Below are positions 40,885 through 51,541 of a stretch of DNA of 64,000 nt, piece after piece. Within the stretch, counting starts at the first letter, position 1. Every line of letters begins with the position of its first letter. The notes under the pieces are model-generated. The model was given only the letters and a program-made list of their open reading frames with translations, was not told the origin of the DNA and searched no databases. Source of the DNA: Pachysolen tannophilus NRRL Y-2460 (taxonomy: Eukaryota; Ascomycota; Pichiomycetes; Alaninales; Pachysolenaceae); contig KV454012.1 in NCBI GenBank assembly GCA_001661245.1, positions 1,797,964 to 1,861,963 of the forward strand, given 5' to 3'. Made by a program: the position numbers and the translations under genes.

Positions 40885-42158
40885 TTCAACTATCAAGCAA
40901 AAAAAAAAGCCATAAATTTTTAAAATTTAAACGGTACTAATGAATTTACCCCTAATATGTCTCTGGTGAATGGTTAAAAACGTATGAACCGTCTATCTGA
41001 AAAATTCAGAGGTAACTGGAATGAAATTCCAGCAAAAGATTCAAAGTACCAATAGAAATATTTGAGAAAAAATGGTGTACACATAGAAGAAGGATTTTAA
41101 TTTTAATTTATACGGAAATCTGGTATTAAATAGAACAAAAGTATAGTCCCCGAAAAAAAAAAAAAAATAGGGTATAAACTCTTAGGTTCTGCATTGCTAA
41201 ATGCAGGGTAAAGGGGTCTAATTTAGCTTCAAAAATTGTTCTTATGCATCCGGTAATCCAATAATTTTTTCAATCATGCAGGTATAACAGGCGAATACTA
41301 GTAAGATCAAGCATTGCAACGTATGGAAAACAAGTAGTTTACTATTCCATGATAGAACGGTAAAATCAGTTTAAAAAAAAAGATTAATACTAATCACGCA
41401 TTTAATAATGGTGTAATTGGGTGAACGCCGTGTGATTCTTGGTTAAAGAAAAATGGGGATGACTAGGACTTAATGAAGAACCATTATGTTGATTGATGCT
41501 TTATCTGTTGTTTGAGAAATTAAGACATATATATAACAATTATAAAATCAAGGCAATAGAAACAAAAATTATATAAGCGGAGCAGCACCTGCCATTTTAA
41601 ATTAAAGAAATTATAAATCATCGGAATTATATCAATGAAAAATACATAACAAACTTTATATTGCTAGAATAGAAAAGTGATGTTTGGAATTGCTTTTTTA
41701 ATATTCAAAACTGTTTTATAAGAAGATTATTTTGTTTGGATATAGGATCATCAATGCTCAATTACAATTTATTTACAATGGAGTGTTTTTTTTTTTTTTT
41801 TAATTTTTTAAAGTTTTTAATATAAAGTCAGTTTAATATATTTATTTGTAAATATTAATTACTTTTGTAGCTTGATAGCCAATTGATATTTTTAATCACG
41901 TTTTAGGAAGCTCTTAGAAAAGGATTTTATTATTTATTCCATATTAGATTTAGATTAAATTTTAATTTGATTCAGTTGGATTTTTCCGCTCATTTTGAAA
42001 AACTGGAAAACGGAAAAATGGGCAAAAAGAACTTTCTATATATTACTAAAAATACTATAAAATTAAAATACATTTCGGGGTTCTATAAATATCTATCGAA
42101 ACTCAAAGATTATATATATATAATTTAAAGTATTTTTTTGATCTATCTATGATTGATA
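40885..42158. promoter_or_regulatory. Long upstream region of the homeodomain gene
   Basis: About 1.27 kb. Long promoters are common for yeast transcription-factor genes. I see homopolymer tracts and a TA run at 42112-42123, but no gene or known motif cluster. Confidence 0.55.
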
Positions 42159-42848
42159 TTAATTTTTTAATGAAGTTTCAACATATTCGATTATTTTAGA
42201 AATTATTGGTTTTTTATTTGGAACAAAATGACCACCTTCATGTTCAATTGTCTTTTTAATATTTTCGGGATAATAACTCAGTAATAGCAACGATCTTTCT
42301 TTTGGAACATGAGTATCTGAAGAACCATATACATGTATAGTTAAAGTTTCCAAATCATTAGGAACTTTGAACAAATGAGCATATTTTTCTTTCAAGACCA
42401 GACTTTCATCTGTTGTAGTAAACAGATATGCAGAAAATAAAATGGAAAATTTAAATTGTTGATGTCCTGGAACTAAAGTTGAAATATTATTTGTTACTAT
42501 AGCTGCTAAAGCTGCACCTTGGCTAAAACCAAGAATTCCATCAAATGGACCTTCTTTTAAAATACATTCTTTAACAGCTGTAAGAGCATTTTCAATATTT
42601 AAATCTTCAACATGATACCACCATGCTCTATTAATCCCAGAATCAACAATCTCCTTCCATTTGTTTTCATCATCAATTTCAAATGGTAAATCTTTCTTCT
42701 CTAAAATTGTTGGTCCATCCAAAAAAAAAGTCTCGGCGTTTATTTTTTTCAAAGCTTTCCTAATACCTGATGCTTTTTCATAAAAAATTTTGGAATTTTG
42801 TAAAAAACCATGCAAACATAAAACTTTCAATGGTCTAGATAAACTCAT
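42159..42848 (-). CDS. FSH1: FSH-family serine hydrolase
   Basis: Small alpha/beta hydrolase of the family of serine hydrolases (FSH1-3, related to human OVCA2); physiological substrates are not settled. The 229 residues match the family length (about 243 in Fsh1). Motifs: KVLCLHGFLQNSKIF (residues 8-22; oxyanion HG), FFLDGP (about 40), the NRAWWYHVED block, the nucleophile elbow GILGFSQGAA with Ser in GFSQG (about 110), GSSDTHVP with the acid Asp (about 177), and EGGHFVPN with the catalytic His (about 207). The triad is complete. ATG start. Which FSH paralogue it represents is uncertain; it looks closest to Fsh1. Confidence 0.85.
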   Translation of the reverse strand: MSLSRPLKVLCLHGFLQNSKIFYEKASGIRKALKKINAETFFLDGPTILEKKDLPFEIDDENKWKEIVDSGINRAWWYHVEDLNIENALTAVKECILKEGPFDGILGFSQGAALAAIVTNNISTLVPGHQQFKFSILFSAYLFTTTDESLVLKEKYAHLFKVPNDLETLTIHVYGSSDTHVPKERSLLLLSYYPENIKKTIEHEGGHFVPNKKPIISKIIEYVETSLKN

Positions 42849-43261
42849 CTTATCAATCTACTAGCTTCTTCTATATTTCAACAACTAACAACAATTCAAA
42901 ATAATATATATATATATATATCACACAATATTTCAATACTTTCAAAATTGGACATAAATATTTCTCAATTACAGTCGTTTGCCTTACTTCAAATATCACT
43001 ATACAGGAAATGTAATCGATGTATGGAGTTGCACGCGTTTTTTTTTTTTTGACTTATTTTTCTTTTAGGAGAACCAAATGTACCAATAAGTTATGTTTAA
43101 TTGATTGGCGTCAATTGGGAAACTTGCCATTAGTTTAATCATCTTGGAAGGTCTTTATCGTTGAAAGATTGGGAACAGTTTTCCGTATTTTTTTTATTGT
43201 AATTTTTGGTATTTTCTTTGGGTGGTTTTTTTTTTTTTCATTCTTTTTTTTTTCACAAGAT
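42849..43261. promoter_or_regulatory. Divergent promoter FSH1/RIF1
   Basis: About 410 bp between opposing start codons. T tracts near 43039-43050 and 43227-43252 make a long hydrophobic in-frame extension upstream of RIF1 that has no ATG. Confidence 0.6.
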
Positions 43262-46200
43262 ATGATGGACCATAAACACGGTCATCGATTAGAAATAGAT
43301 ATGCCAGTGACGCTGAAAACGACGAGATCGGGATCAAGATCAAAATCAAGATTAAGATCAAGAAAGGGAAGGTTTCCCGCTGTGGGTAATAGGATGAGTG
43401 CTTCATGCTTAAGTTCTAGAGGGTCATTGTTGATTAGAGATAACGAGAACAAAGAGTCCGTGATATCTGATGATATTGAGGAGTTATCGATCAAGGAGTT
43501 TAAGGCCAATAGTAATATCAGAACAGGTGGCAGGTCAAGAGAATGTTGGTATTTTGATGTGGATTCTCCAGAAGATCGGGAAAGTCTTTTAAGTAATTTA
43601 GGGATTGGGTCGTTTTTTTCTGAGCCTTTAGTATCACCTTCATCTCCTAAATCATCATTAGGCTCAAAAGTATTTCAATATCAAAAGAAGAGGCTCAATA
43701 TTGGATCTGGGCCGCAACGATATGTAGAGATGGGAAATTTTTTACAAACGAAAAATTTGAAAAGACGATGTGGTGGAATTTTACATGAAAATACTCATCA
43801 GAAATTGAATAATCATAGCGAAAAAATTCTGTTTACTGAAAAGATAATTGATAAAATAGAAAACAAAAATTTTGAATTGAATTCAGAAATACGTTTGGAT
43901 GAAGGTGATAACCAGATTTTACCGTTAGATTTGGCTGGTTATAATAAAGATACTAAGATCTCCGAGGGGAATATACACTTGATAGATAATAATTTCAATT
44001 TCGAAAATAAAGAAAACGTTAATGGATCAGATTCTGATGGTGACGATCGATCCCTATATTCTAATTCAAGAATTTCGACTCCATCAGACTCTCAGCGAAA
44101 CACTCCAATTAAGTCGGTAACAACATCATTACAAAATCCAGAATTATGCGACGCTTCAGCAGCTTCTCCTTTAAGCTCAAGAAAGAGAAAAAGAGCACTA
44201 GATACAATATTTTACGATGTTTTTGAACCTCGAAAAACTAAACCTTTACCTACTACTGCTACTACTACTACTACCACTATCACACCTAATTTTGGCATAT
44301 TGAACAAAAAATCTGATAATACGTTGAATGAAAAAGAGATCCCAGACTCCAATATTAAGGAACTCGAAAACGAACTCGTCGTACAAGAGGAGAACTTTGA
44401 AAATAAACAGATTGAAAAGGAAACTTTGGCACCAACTAGTGATATCAAAGAAACGGAATCGGGGAAAACTACTGTAACTGAAATAATTACGCATAACATT
44501 GACATTCCAGAATCTAATGAACAGCAAAAATATCTGATATTACCACTTCCGAAGTTAATACAAAAATCACCAAAGCTTCCAGTAATACAAGAAACTGAGA
44601 TCCAAAACCATAGAACTAAAGAATACAAACAGAAAGATTTTCCACATGATGAATTTTCATTGTTATCATCTCCAATTGAAAAAGAAGTTAATCACAAAAA
44701 TAAAGAAATTTTGGCTGCATCCCAACATACTGAAATACCCAAATCAGTTCTTCCCACCGGAAAAAGTACCGTTACTTCATTATCAAAAGAGTCAACACCT
44801 TTGAAGAAGAAAGTAGCATTTTCAGATGATATCGAGACGTCAGAATTGCAAGTACAATCTTCACCGCTCAAAGGTTCTACTCCTTTGAAGTCTATTTTGA
44901 AAAATGATAAAAATCCTTCATTTTCTTCTCCTTTGAAAAAAGAACATAAACAACTCACCAATAAATTACTTTTGGAGCCTCCCCACTGGAGTAAAGGTTT
45001 TATACTTCTGTTAGAAGCAAAAAATGAAGAAGAAATTTCAATTTTGATCAACCGAACTGTAAGTGCTTTAGGTGATGAGAAATTTGATCTTAAATTTGAA
45101 GTTTATGCTTCTTTGAACAATCTAATTAAGATCAATGATGTCGCTGTTTCCGTCCCAGCCTTTGCCAGGTGTTCTAAAGAGTTATTACGTTACATTGTAA
45201 GAGATATTTATGAATGTGAAAATGATCTTCTTTCAGAAGGTTTGAATAACCCTTTTGTTACGAGAATTGATACACAGGCAATAAAACTTTTGAATTATCT
45301 TTTCTCCTATCAAGAAATTAATAAAACATTTGTGGTACTGACCTGCCAACACTTGATTTTTCATGCTTGTCAAATGTTACAGAATGAGTCCATTCCAAAA
45401 AGTCTTGCCAAGCAGTATTTACAATTAATTGGTCAACACAATTTAAGTCCAAAAATTATAAGTCCAAAAACAAGTGAAACCTTATTGTTTGCTGTGTTGA
45501 GAATGAAATATTTTGAAAGTGCTTCGATTGTCATTGAAAAATTGAGTACGTTGAAAAACTTGATCAGTTCTTATCCTTCTATGATGTCCAAAAATCTTAA
45601 AAGTTGGTTTGGATTTTTAGTGATTAACTTAACTGATTTTCATCCCTCTTTACATATACAAATTATCAATGCTACCACCATAGTGCTAAAGGAATTTTCC
45701 AGTAGATATTCAGGTGATAGGAAAGTGCAATATGCAGTTCATCTGTTTTTACATCAGCCATTATCAGATGTTCTATCAAATTTACCATCTCAATTCAAAA
45801 CCCAGGTAGACAGGGAAATGTCTTCTTTGTCGGCGGAAAGCTTGTCATCACATTATCTAGCAATTGACTATATTTCTGAAAAGCTCACAGCTCTATTAGA
45901 AAATGACGAAGGTGAAAGTGTGATGAATATTTGGTCTTCACTAACTTTAGTGATGAATATTTCAAATGAACGTGATATTGAAAATTGGGAGAAATTAAGT
46001 TCCTGGACTGATATTAATAAAAAGTGTTTCAATAAACATAGTTCTGCATCAAAAGTATTTGCGGTTAAGGCTTGGAAGAATATGATCTATACTTCTTGTT
46101 CAGATTTGAATTTATTTTCTCCACTCCGTTCATCGTTTCCTCCTATTAAAAGATTTAGCCTATTGTTATCTCCTTTTCACTGGGCTAGTATGATTTTGCC

Positions 46201-49018
46201 TTTAGATCAAGAACTTGCAGATGCTTTAGAAGAATTATTTTTGAATTTTTGCTATATTGTTATCAATCCCGTATTCACAAATACCAAAATAACATCATCT
46301 TATGCGGAGCAGTGTTGGATACAATTAATCAATCCAGTTTTGGTGGACCTCTGTTTTAAGAAAAATGCTTTGCCAAGTCTTGCAAAATTTGGATCACAAC
46401 TTTTAACAAACCTCTTTAGCATAAGGTATCCGATAAAGCAGCACAATTATAATCAACTTAGGTGTTTGTCAAACAAAAAAGTTAAACTTTTTGAAGTCAA
46501 TTCTCTTCTTCCTAAATGGGTTCACAGTCTGTTTGAGTCAATAAATATTACAGTTACTTATGCTTTTAGGTCTCCAAAGATTACAAGTTTCGAAAAGTTA
46601 AACTTATTTTCTTGTTATATCAAGTCTTTGCAGCAAATTATTCAAAGAGAACCAAAACCATCGAAGGCAACTACTGACATTATTTTTTCAATGAAAACTT
46701 TATATTTGGAATTTTTGCAAAACACTGATTCCTCCATCAAAATTAGGTACCTTACGGAGTTGTTAAATAACATGGGAAAGATTTTTGGAATTTCATTTTT
46801 ATTTGGGAACAAAAGAAATGACACAAACTTGTATAAGAGTACAATTGTAAAACTTTTATCGCAAAATGTTCTTGAAGTTCAATTAGCAGAATTGTGTAAT
46901 TCCATTATACAAGGTTTAAGTCCAGAATTAAAGCTTTCATTTTTTAATGATTTGTTATCTTTGGATCGTGAAGTTTTAACGCGCATTGTTTGTGAGGATT
47001 TGAACCAAAATTTGTTTTTGAAGAATCTGAACCTTGATTACAAAGCTTTAGGCTATATTTTTTCAGTTGTACCGGGAAAGTTTATAAAACCCGAAACAAT
47101 TTCAGATATGCTAAATCATATCAAGACATCACTGAAGGACAAGAATTTTTTTTATTCTATAAGATCATTAATTAATGTGGGGTGGGATGATTCTATGTTT
47201 AATTATGCAATAGAAATTTTGTATTCTTTCAAGAATTCTGAATTGAGTAGCTCAAAGAAAAGGTCCTTTTCGCTGTTATTTTCATCTATTTTGAAGGCTC
47301 GTTTTGTTGCGGTCGACAAGAAGTCTTCTTTGAGTTTATTGAGTTTATTAGTCAGGCTAAACGAAAAAGAAGAATTAGTTGTTTTTAAAAATAAAGCCAT
47401 CGGTTTATTTCAAAATGCAATTGGTACTAATGATTCAATTGAAGCATCTTCAGTATATGCTTCCATATTAAAACTATTCAAATCAAATGAGGATTATCTG
47501 AGTTTGCAACTTTATGTTACTCCTGTTATCAATACTGAATTAGAGAAAGTGGTCGAGGAACTAGGATTGTTTCAAGATAAAGAACTTTATACAGGAGCAT
47601 CTAGAAATTCAATTGTATCGAAAACAATGACTCTAGAAACTGCCCCATTATCCGAAACTCCGGTAATGGCTATTGATATTACTAACCAGGCAAATTTGAT
47701 TCCCGCAAAGAATAATTTTGTTAAACAGAATTTTAACTGTGAATCAGCTAAGGCGGTTGAGGAAAATTTCCAAAAAACTAATTGTGAAGAAGTTTCTTCG
47801 GCTGACAATATCGAAGCTCCAGTTGCCAAAATCGTCCAGGAATCATTAAACGAGAGGAACGAGAAACATATTGGAGTTTTAGTAAAAAACGTTGGATATT
47901 CGAAAAAAATTTGTGACATATCGACACCACATCCAATAGAGGTAAAAGATGAATACCATGATAGCCGCTCACAAAAAACTTTTGAAAAGATTCAAAAGGA
48001 TGACAATGATAATAGCAAATCACAAGAGCAACAAATTGTGGTTGTTAATAAAGTTTCACTGGTTGAGAATACATCTCAAGAAGGAGAAACAGACCAATTT
48101 AATTCTTCCAACAATATCTCACAAACATTTGATAACGATAATACTTCTGTTGGTAAAAAGAGGATGCTTGATAACTCTGGCGTACTTTTGAACACGAGAA
48201 ATTACAAAAAGGGAAAAGTGAATGAACCGAATGAGATATTGACTGATAATTCATTGTCAAGTGTGGTCATACTGAAACCAGGTTCTTTTGAATGCATTCT
48301 CCCCGCTTTTTCTTCGTCTTCAGGATATCCTTCTCCCGAGTTTGACAATGAAGATGCAGCGACAAGCGATAAGTCATCACTTCAAAAATCATCTTCCGAG
48401 TCTGATACAAGTCGTTCTGTATCTTTTTCGAGTTTCGTGGTTAAATCTAATTCAACAAAGAGAATGAGTTTTTCTGAAAAAGCAGATAACGATGTAGGTC
48501 TTGTTGTTAATGTCTCTAATCGATCACAAGAAACTGCTGTTATAGAAGAACTAGTCGAAATGAATAACACGGCAGAACGGTCTAGCACTCTTATGATCAA
48601 GCAAAACAGTTCTCAGGAGGACGAGGATATTTCATTCAGACTGGATCAAAAAATAGACCAACAGGAAGATGCTACCAATAGCAATGCAGTTGTCTCCATT
48701 CACTCAAGGCAATTGATTCCAACAAGTTCTAATGCGAATCAATTGACACGAACAAATTGCGACAATCATAACTTAGATAGATTATCGAATCAAGTGGTTC
48801 TCAGCAACAATGAAAATAACAAACAATTTGGTAACATGTTCGATTTAAACAGATGGGGACCTTTGCAGCAAATGGGCTCACGGGGTAAATTAATATCAAT
48901 AGGGCGTTTACTAGGTGAAGTAGAGTCACATCAACTTCGTGCATTATCGAATGATGAAAAAAATGGGTTGGAAAATGAATTATTAAAATTAATCATGAAA
49001 TTAAGAGGTATGAACTAA
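43262..49018 (+). CDS. RIF1: Rap1-interacting factor / replication timing regulator Rif1
   Basis: Rif1 recruits PP1 (Glc7) to counteract DDK at replication origins and limits telomere length in yeasts. The 1918-residue product has a disordered basic N-terminus, then paired PP1-docking motifs: KVAF at 517-520 (LKKKVAFSDDIE) and SILK at 544-547 (PLKSILKND). After PPHWSKGF (about 575) the conserved HEAT-type helical array runs to about 1450. A Ser/Asn-rich acidic region follows, and the end (about 1870-1918, GKLISIGRLLGEVESHQLRA...KLRGMN) resembles the Rif1 C-terminal oligomerisation domain. S. cerevisiae Rif1 is 1916 residues, an excellent fit. The open frame runs 31 codons upstream to a TTG with a Phe-rich stretch, so the first ATG (43262, or the next at 43265) is chosen. 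Confidence 0.95.
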   Translation: MMDHKHGHRLEIDMPVTLKTTRSGSRSKSRLRSRKGRFPAVGNRMSASCLSSRGSLLIRDNENKESVISDDIEELSIKEFKANSNIRTGGRSRECWYFDVDSPEDRESLLSNLGIGSFFSEPLVSPSSPKSSLGSKVFQYQKKRLNIGSGPQRYVEMGNFLQTKNLKRRCGGILHENTHQKLNNHSEKILFTEKIIDKIENKNFELNSEIRLDEGDNQILPLDLAGYNKDTKISEGNIHLIDNNFNFENKENVNGSDSDGDDRSLYSNSRISTPSDSQRNTPIKSVTTSLQNPELCDASAASPLSSRKRKRALDTIFYDVFEPRKTKPLPTTATTTTTTITPNFGILNKKSDNTLNEKEIPDSNIKELENELVVQEENFENKQIEKETLAPTSDIKETESGKTTVTEIITHNIDIPESNEQQKYLILPLPKLIQKSPKLPVIQETEIQNHRTKEYKQKDFPHDEFSLLSSPIEKEVNHKNKEILAASQHTEIPKSVLPTGKSTVTSLSKESTPLKKKVAFSDDIETSELQVQSSPLKGSTPLKSILKNDKNPSFSSPLKKEHKQLTNKLLLEPPHWSKGFILLLEAKNEEEISILINRTVSALGDEKFDLKFEVYASLNNLIKINDVAVSVPAFARCSKELLRYIVRDIYECENDLLSEGLNNPFVTRIDTQAIKLLNYLFSYQEINKTFVVLTCQHLIFHACQMLQNESIPKSLAKQYLQLIGQHNLSPKIISPKTSETLLFAVLRMKYFESASIVIEKLSTLKNLISSYPSMMSKNLKSWFGFLVINLTDFHPSLHIQIINATTIVLKEFSSRYSGDRKVQYAVHLFLHQPLSDVLSNLPSQFKTQVDREMSSLSAESLSSHYLAIDYISEKLTALLENDEGESVMNIWSSLTLVMNISNERDIENWEKLSSWTDINKKCFNKHSSASKVFAVKAWKNMIYTSCSDLNLFSPLRSSFPPIKRFSLLLSPFHWASMILPLDQELADALEELFLNFCYIVINPVFTNTKITSSYAEQCWIQLINPVLVDLCFKKNALPSLAKFGSQLLTNLFSIRYPIKQHNYNQLRCLSNKKVKLFEVNSLLPKWVHSLFESINITVTYAFRSPKITSFEKLNLFSCYIKSLQQIIQREPKPSKATTDIIFSMKTLYLEFLQNTDSSIKIRYLTELLNNMGKIFGISFLFGNKRNDTNLYKSTIVKLLSQNVLEVQLAELCNSIIQGLSPELKLSFFNDLLSLDREVLTRIVCEDLNQNLFLKNLNLDYKALGYIFSVVPGKFIKPETISDMLNHIKTSLKDKNFFYSIRSLINVGWDDSMFNYAIEILYSFKNSELSSSKKRSFSLLFSSILKARFVAVDKKSSLSLLSLLVRLNEKEELVVFKNKAIGLFQNAIGTNDSIEASSVYASILKLFKSNEDYLSLQLYVTPVINTELEKVVEELGLFQDKELYTGASRNSIVSKTMTLETAPLSETPVMAIDITNQANLIPAKNNFVKQNFNCESAKAVEENFQKTNCEEVSSADNIEAPVAKIVQESLNERNEKHIGVLVKNVGYSKKICDISTPHPIEVKDEYHDSRSQKTFEKIQKDDNDNSKSQEQQIVVVNKVSLVENTSQEGETDQFNSSNNISQTFDNDNTSVGKKRMLDNSGVLLNTRNYKKGKVNEPNEILTDNSLSSVVILKPGSFECILPAFSSSSGYPSPEFDNEDAATSDKSSLQKSSSESDTSRSVSFSSFVVKSNSTKRMSFSEKADNDVGLVVNVSNRSQETAVIEELVEMNNTAERSSTLMIKQNSSQEDEDISFRLDQKIDQQEDATNSNAVVSIHSRQLIPTSSNANQLTRTNCDNHNLDRLSNQVVLSNNENNKQFGNMFDLNRWGPLQQMGSRGKLISIGRLLGEVESHQLRALSNDEKNGLENELLKLIMKLRGMN

Positions 49019-49135
49019 GTTCTTTTTTTACCTCTTTTTCCTTTGTATCATAGTTTATAAAATTTTTTTACTTCATCTTAATAATATTTTCTTGCATTGT
49101 CTTGTATTTGTATTTGTAGAAATAAATATTTTTTT

Positions 49136-49849
49136 TCAAATCATATTTAAATTTAATAGACTAACTAGTAATCCTACACCTATTTTAACGGTATCTACAA
49201 ATATTACACCTTCAAATATATTACAAAACTTCTTATCCAAGCCACTCAAGCCAGCACAACCAAGCAATATGATTTTAACCCCTTTTTCGTTTACTAAATA
49301 GCTAACTTTATTTTGCAATTCTTCAAACTTTTCAGGATCTTTCAATTCCAAGACATTAATATTACTAGCCAAAGTCGGTTCGACAAAACTAGGTAATAAC
49401 AGCATATTGTCATTATCTGAATTGAATTCTTTGCCATAGAAAAATTTGTGTAATGATTCATTCAAAAGTTTTTCCCATTCGTTATTGGACGTCAAAATTG
49501 CAAACTTGTGAGTTGGTGTATAGGCTAAAGCATACATGATACTTGCCAGAAAGATTCCCAATACGGGCTTTGAGGTCAACTCACGTAGTTTATAAATAAG
49601 TGGATGATCTGAATAGCATGCAATAAGGAAACCATCATATTCATCAATTTGTGATTCTAGTTCAGGAAGACAGCTATTTGTTGAAATAAGAGAAGTTTCC
49701 AAATCTGAAATCTCTGGAGGTGATGATGCAGGCCCTGTATAATACTCAATCTTATACAATGATGTAAACGATAACTCTTTGACCAATGGTTTCAAATTAT
49801 CTGTCATTACTTTCGATGAATTGGGATTAATTATCAATATTGACTTCAT
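49136..49849 (-). CDS. DCG1: Asp/Glu racemase-family protein Dcg1
   Basis: Dcg1 belongs to the hydantoin/Asp-Glu racemase superfamily. In S. cerevisiae it lies in the nitrogen-regulated DAL gene cluster, and its reaction is unproven. The 237-residue product (S. cerevisiae Dcg1, 244) starts MKSILIINPNSSKVM, the family opening, has the first catalytic Cys in LIACYSDHP (about 85), a GIFLASI/AILTSN core, and the second Cys in IILLGCAGLSGLD (about 197), so the two-cysteine active site is intact. ATG start. It is convergent with RIF1 and divergent from RNH1; no other allantoin-pathway gene is nearby here. Confidence 0.9.
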   Translation of the reverse strand: MKSILIINPNSSKVMTDNLKPLVKELSFTSLYKIEYYTGPASSPPEISDLETSLISTNSCLPELESQIDEYDGFLIACYSDHPLIYKLRELTSKPVLGIFLASIMYALAYTPTHKFAILTSNNEWEKLLNESLHKFFYGKEFNSDNDNMLLLPSFVEPTLASNINVLELKDPEKFEELQNKVSYLVNEKGVKIILLGCAGLSGLDKKFCNIFEGVIFVDTVKIGVGLLVSLLNLNMI

Positions 49850-50063
49850 CCTCTCAACTATTATTACTTGACTATGCTTTGAAGATAAAAATGTATATAT
49901 ATTTGTATTATAAGATGATAAATAATTATGTACGATTTTTTCCTTATCTTTTTGATTTCAACTAGTATTGTGGACATATTGAAAAAAAAGATAAAAAAAA
50001 ATTTTCTTTTTAATATTAATCGACGGGAAATACAAACTGTGATCTCCAACCCTGGGCTTCTTA

Positions 50064-51056
50064 ATGGTAATTAAAACCAGGATATCACAGCTTGTTCAAT
50101 TGCGGATGGTTAGAAATCAAAAATTGTTTTATGCGGTAAAGATTGGTCTGAAACCTGGGGTTTATGAATCGTGGGACGAATGTTCAAAATATGTAAAAGG
50201 TTATCCTAATGCTGTTTATAAGAAATTTAAGACATTATCGGAAGCAAGAAATTTTATGGATATTCGAGTTAATGATAAGGATAAGGCTTGTGATATTTAT
50301 CGAAAATTCAATTTAACAAGTGGGGAAAAAAGAACCACTTCTATTTCTGAAACATCAAATATAGACAAGACTAAATCTGATAAAGATACTTATATTAATA
50401 AAAATATTGAATTAAATTCAAGTGAAGAGCAAAAAAATGAGGAATCTGAACATGAAATATACATTGATGGGGCTGCTAGGAATAATGGATCAAAGAAGGC
50501 ATTAGCTGGGTATGGTGTATTTTTTGGTGACGGTGATGAGAGAAATGTTGGTTTGCCCGTTAAGGGACCTTTCCAAACGAATCAAAGGGCTGAATTATTA
50601 GCAGCACAACATGCTATAACATCAATTTATAAAGAGTTGAAATTAAATAATATGGTGCCCGTAATAAGGTATAAACTTAAAACAGATTCTCATTACGTTT
50701 TGAACTGTTTAACAAAATGGTATAAATCTTGGGAACAAAACAACTGGCAAATAACTAGATACAACCAGCACAACCATTTGAAAACAAAGAATACGAGATT
50801 CCATCATCATATCAATCTGAAATCATCCTCCTCATCAACACTTGGAGTTGAAACCATTAATTCTAAGAAAGAAGTTATGCATAAAGATATAATAAAACCT
50901 ACTGTTGAGATGCTCAAGATAATAAATGGGGTTTACAAACAGAGAAACTGGGGGGATTTGAAAATTGAATACGTCAAACTGCACTGTGGAATCTTTGGGA
51001 ACGAGATGGCTGATAACTTAGCAAACCAAGGAGTTGATAGACAAAGTTATCTATAG
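50064..51056 (+). CDS. RNH1: Ribonuclease H1
   Basis: Cleaves RNA in RNA-DNA hybrids (R-loops, primers). The 330-residue product has one N-terminal hybrid-binding domain (LFYAVKIGLKPGVYESWDEC through VYKKFKTLSEA, about 20-65), a charged linker rich in Lys/Asn, and the catalytic domain (about 132-328). Catalytic residues are visible: Asp in YIDGAARNNG, Glu in QRAELLAA, Asp in KTDSHYVLN, and His/Asp in LHCGIFGNEMADNLA. A Ser-rich insert (about 245-262, LKSSSSSTLG) interrupts the domain near the basic protrusion. There are two in-frame starts: ATG 50064 adds MVIKTRISQLVQLR, basic and lacking acidic residues; ATG 50106 begins MVRNQKLFYA. The longer form could be mitochondrial. Confidence 0.94.
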   Translation: MVIKTRISQLVQLRMVRNQKLFYAVKIGLKPGVYESWDECSKYVKGYPNAVYKKFKTLSEARNFMDIRVNDKDKACDIYRKFNLTSGEKRTTSISETSNIDKTKSDKDTYINKNIELNSSEEQKNEESEHEIYIDGAARNNGSKKALAGYGVFFGDGDERNVGLPVKGPFQTNQRAELLAAQHAITSIYKELKLNNMVPVIRYKLKTDSHYVLNCLTKWYKSWEQNNWQITRYNQHNHLKTKNTRFHHHINLKSSSSSTLGVETINSKKEVMHKDIIKPTVEMLKIINGVYKQRNWGDLKIEYVKLHCGIFGNEMADNLANQGVDRQSYL

Positions 51057-51369
51057 TATAGAATTATATAGTGTATATACCATTTTACGCATTGGTGTAC
51101 CACACACTTTGCGTTGCGCACCACGTATTGAGCACCATATAGACTCTATAGGCGTATCGCTTAAAGTAAAATAAATGTGTACCGCATTTGTTTAGGAAGA
51201 ATATCGTTAAATTGCGGAACCGTAAAAAAAAAAAAAGACAGAAAAAAGACAGAAAAAAAAATAAAAACTTGCGTACGCATAACGTGCACTTAAATGTGCA
51301 CACAAATAGTAGTAAAAAAAACACATTTTCTTAAATTGCGCACTACTTTTGTATTTGTTAAAGAAAACC

Positions 51370-51400
<31 letters not shown>

Positions 51401-51541
51401 CACCACCAAAACACTCACACACACTAACCAAAATTGGTTAAATTCTTTAATATACATAAAATTAAAGAGATAGTATACTCGCGTGCTTTAGAAAAGATTA
51501 TAACAATCAATTTCTAATATTAAGTCGAAAGGAAATCCATT
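51057..51541. promoter_or_regulatory. Intergenic region RNH1-FUN12
   Basis: About 485 bp. It has GTGT/GCAC-rich patches (51095-51130, 51280-51310) and an A tract of about 30 nt near 51368-51397. No gene seen. Confidence 0.6.

Noticed and set aside
43169-43261. Hydrophobic N-terminal extension of RIF1 that could look like a signal peptide
   Set aside because: It begins on TTG, has no ATG, and is encoded by promoter T tracts.
44212-44628. Long antisense frames inside RIF1, FUN12 and SPC105
   Set aside because: Shadows of well-supported genes on the other strand, with no family resemblance.
42159-51056. A possible functional cluster of FSH1, RIF1, DCG1 and RNH1
   Set aside because: The genes are on mixed strands with unrelated roles, and DCG1 lacks neighbouring allantoin genes; ordinary gene order is the simpler reading.
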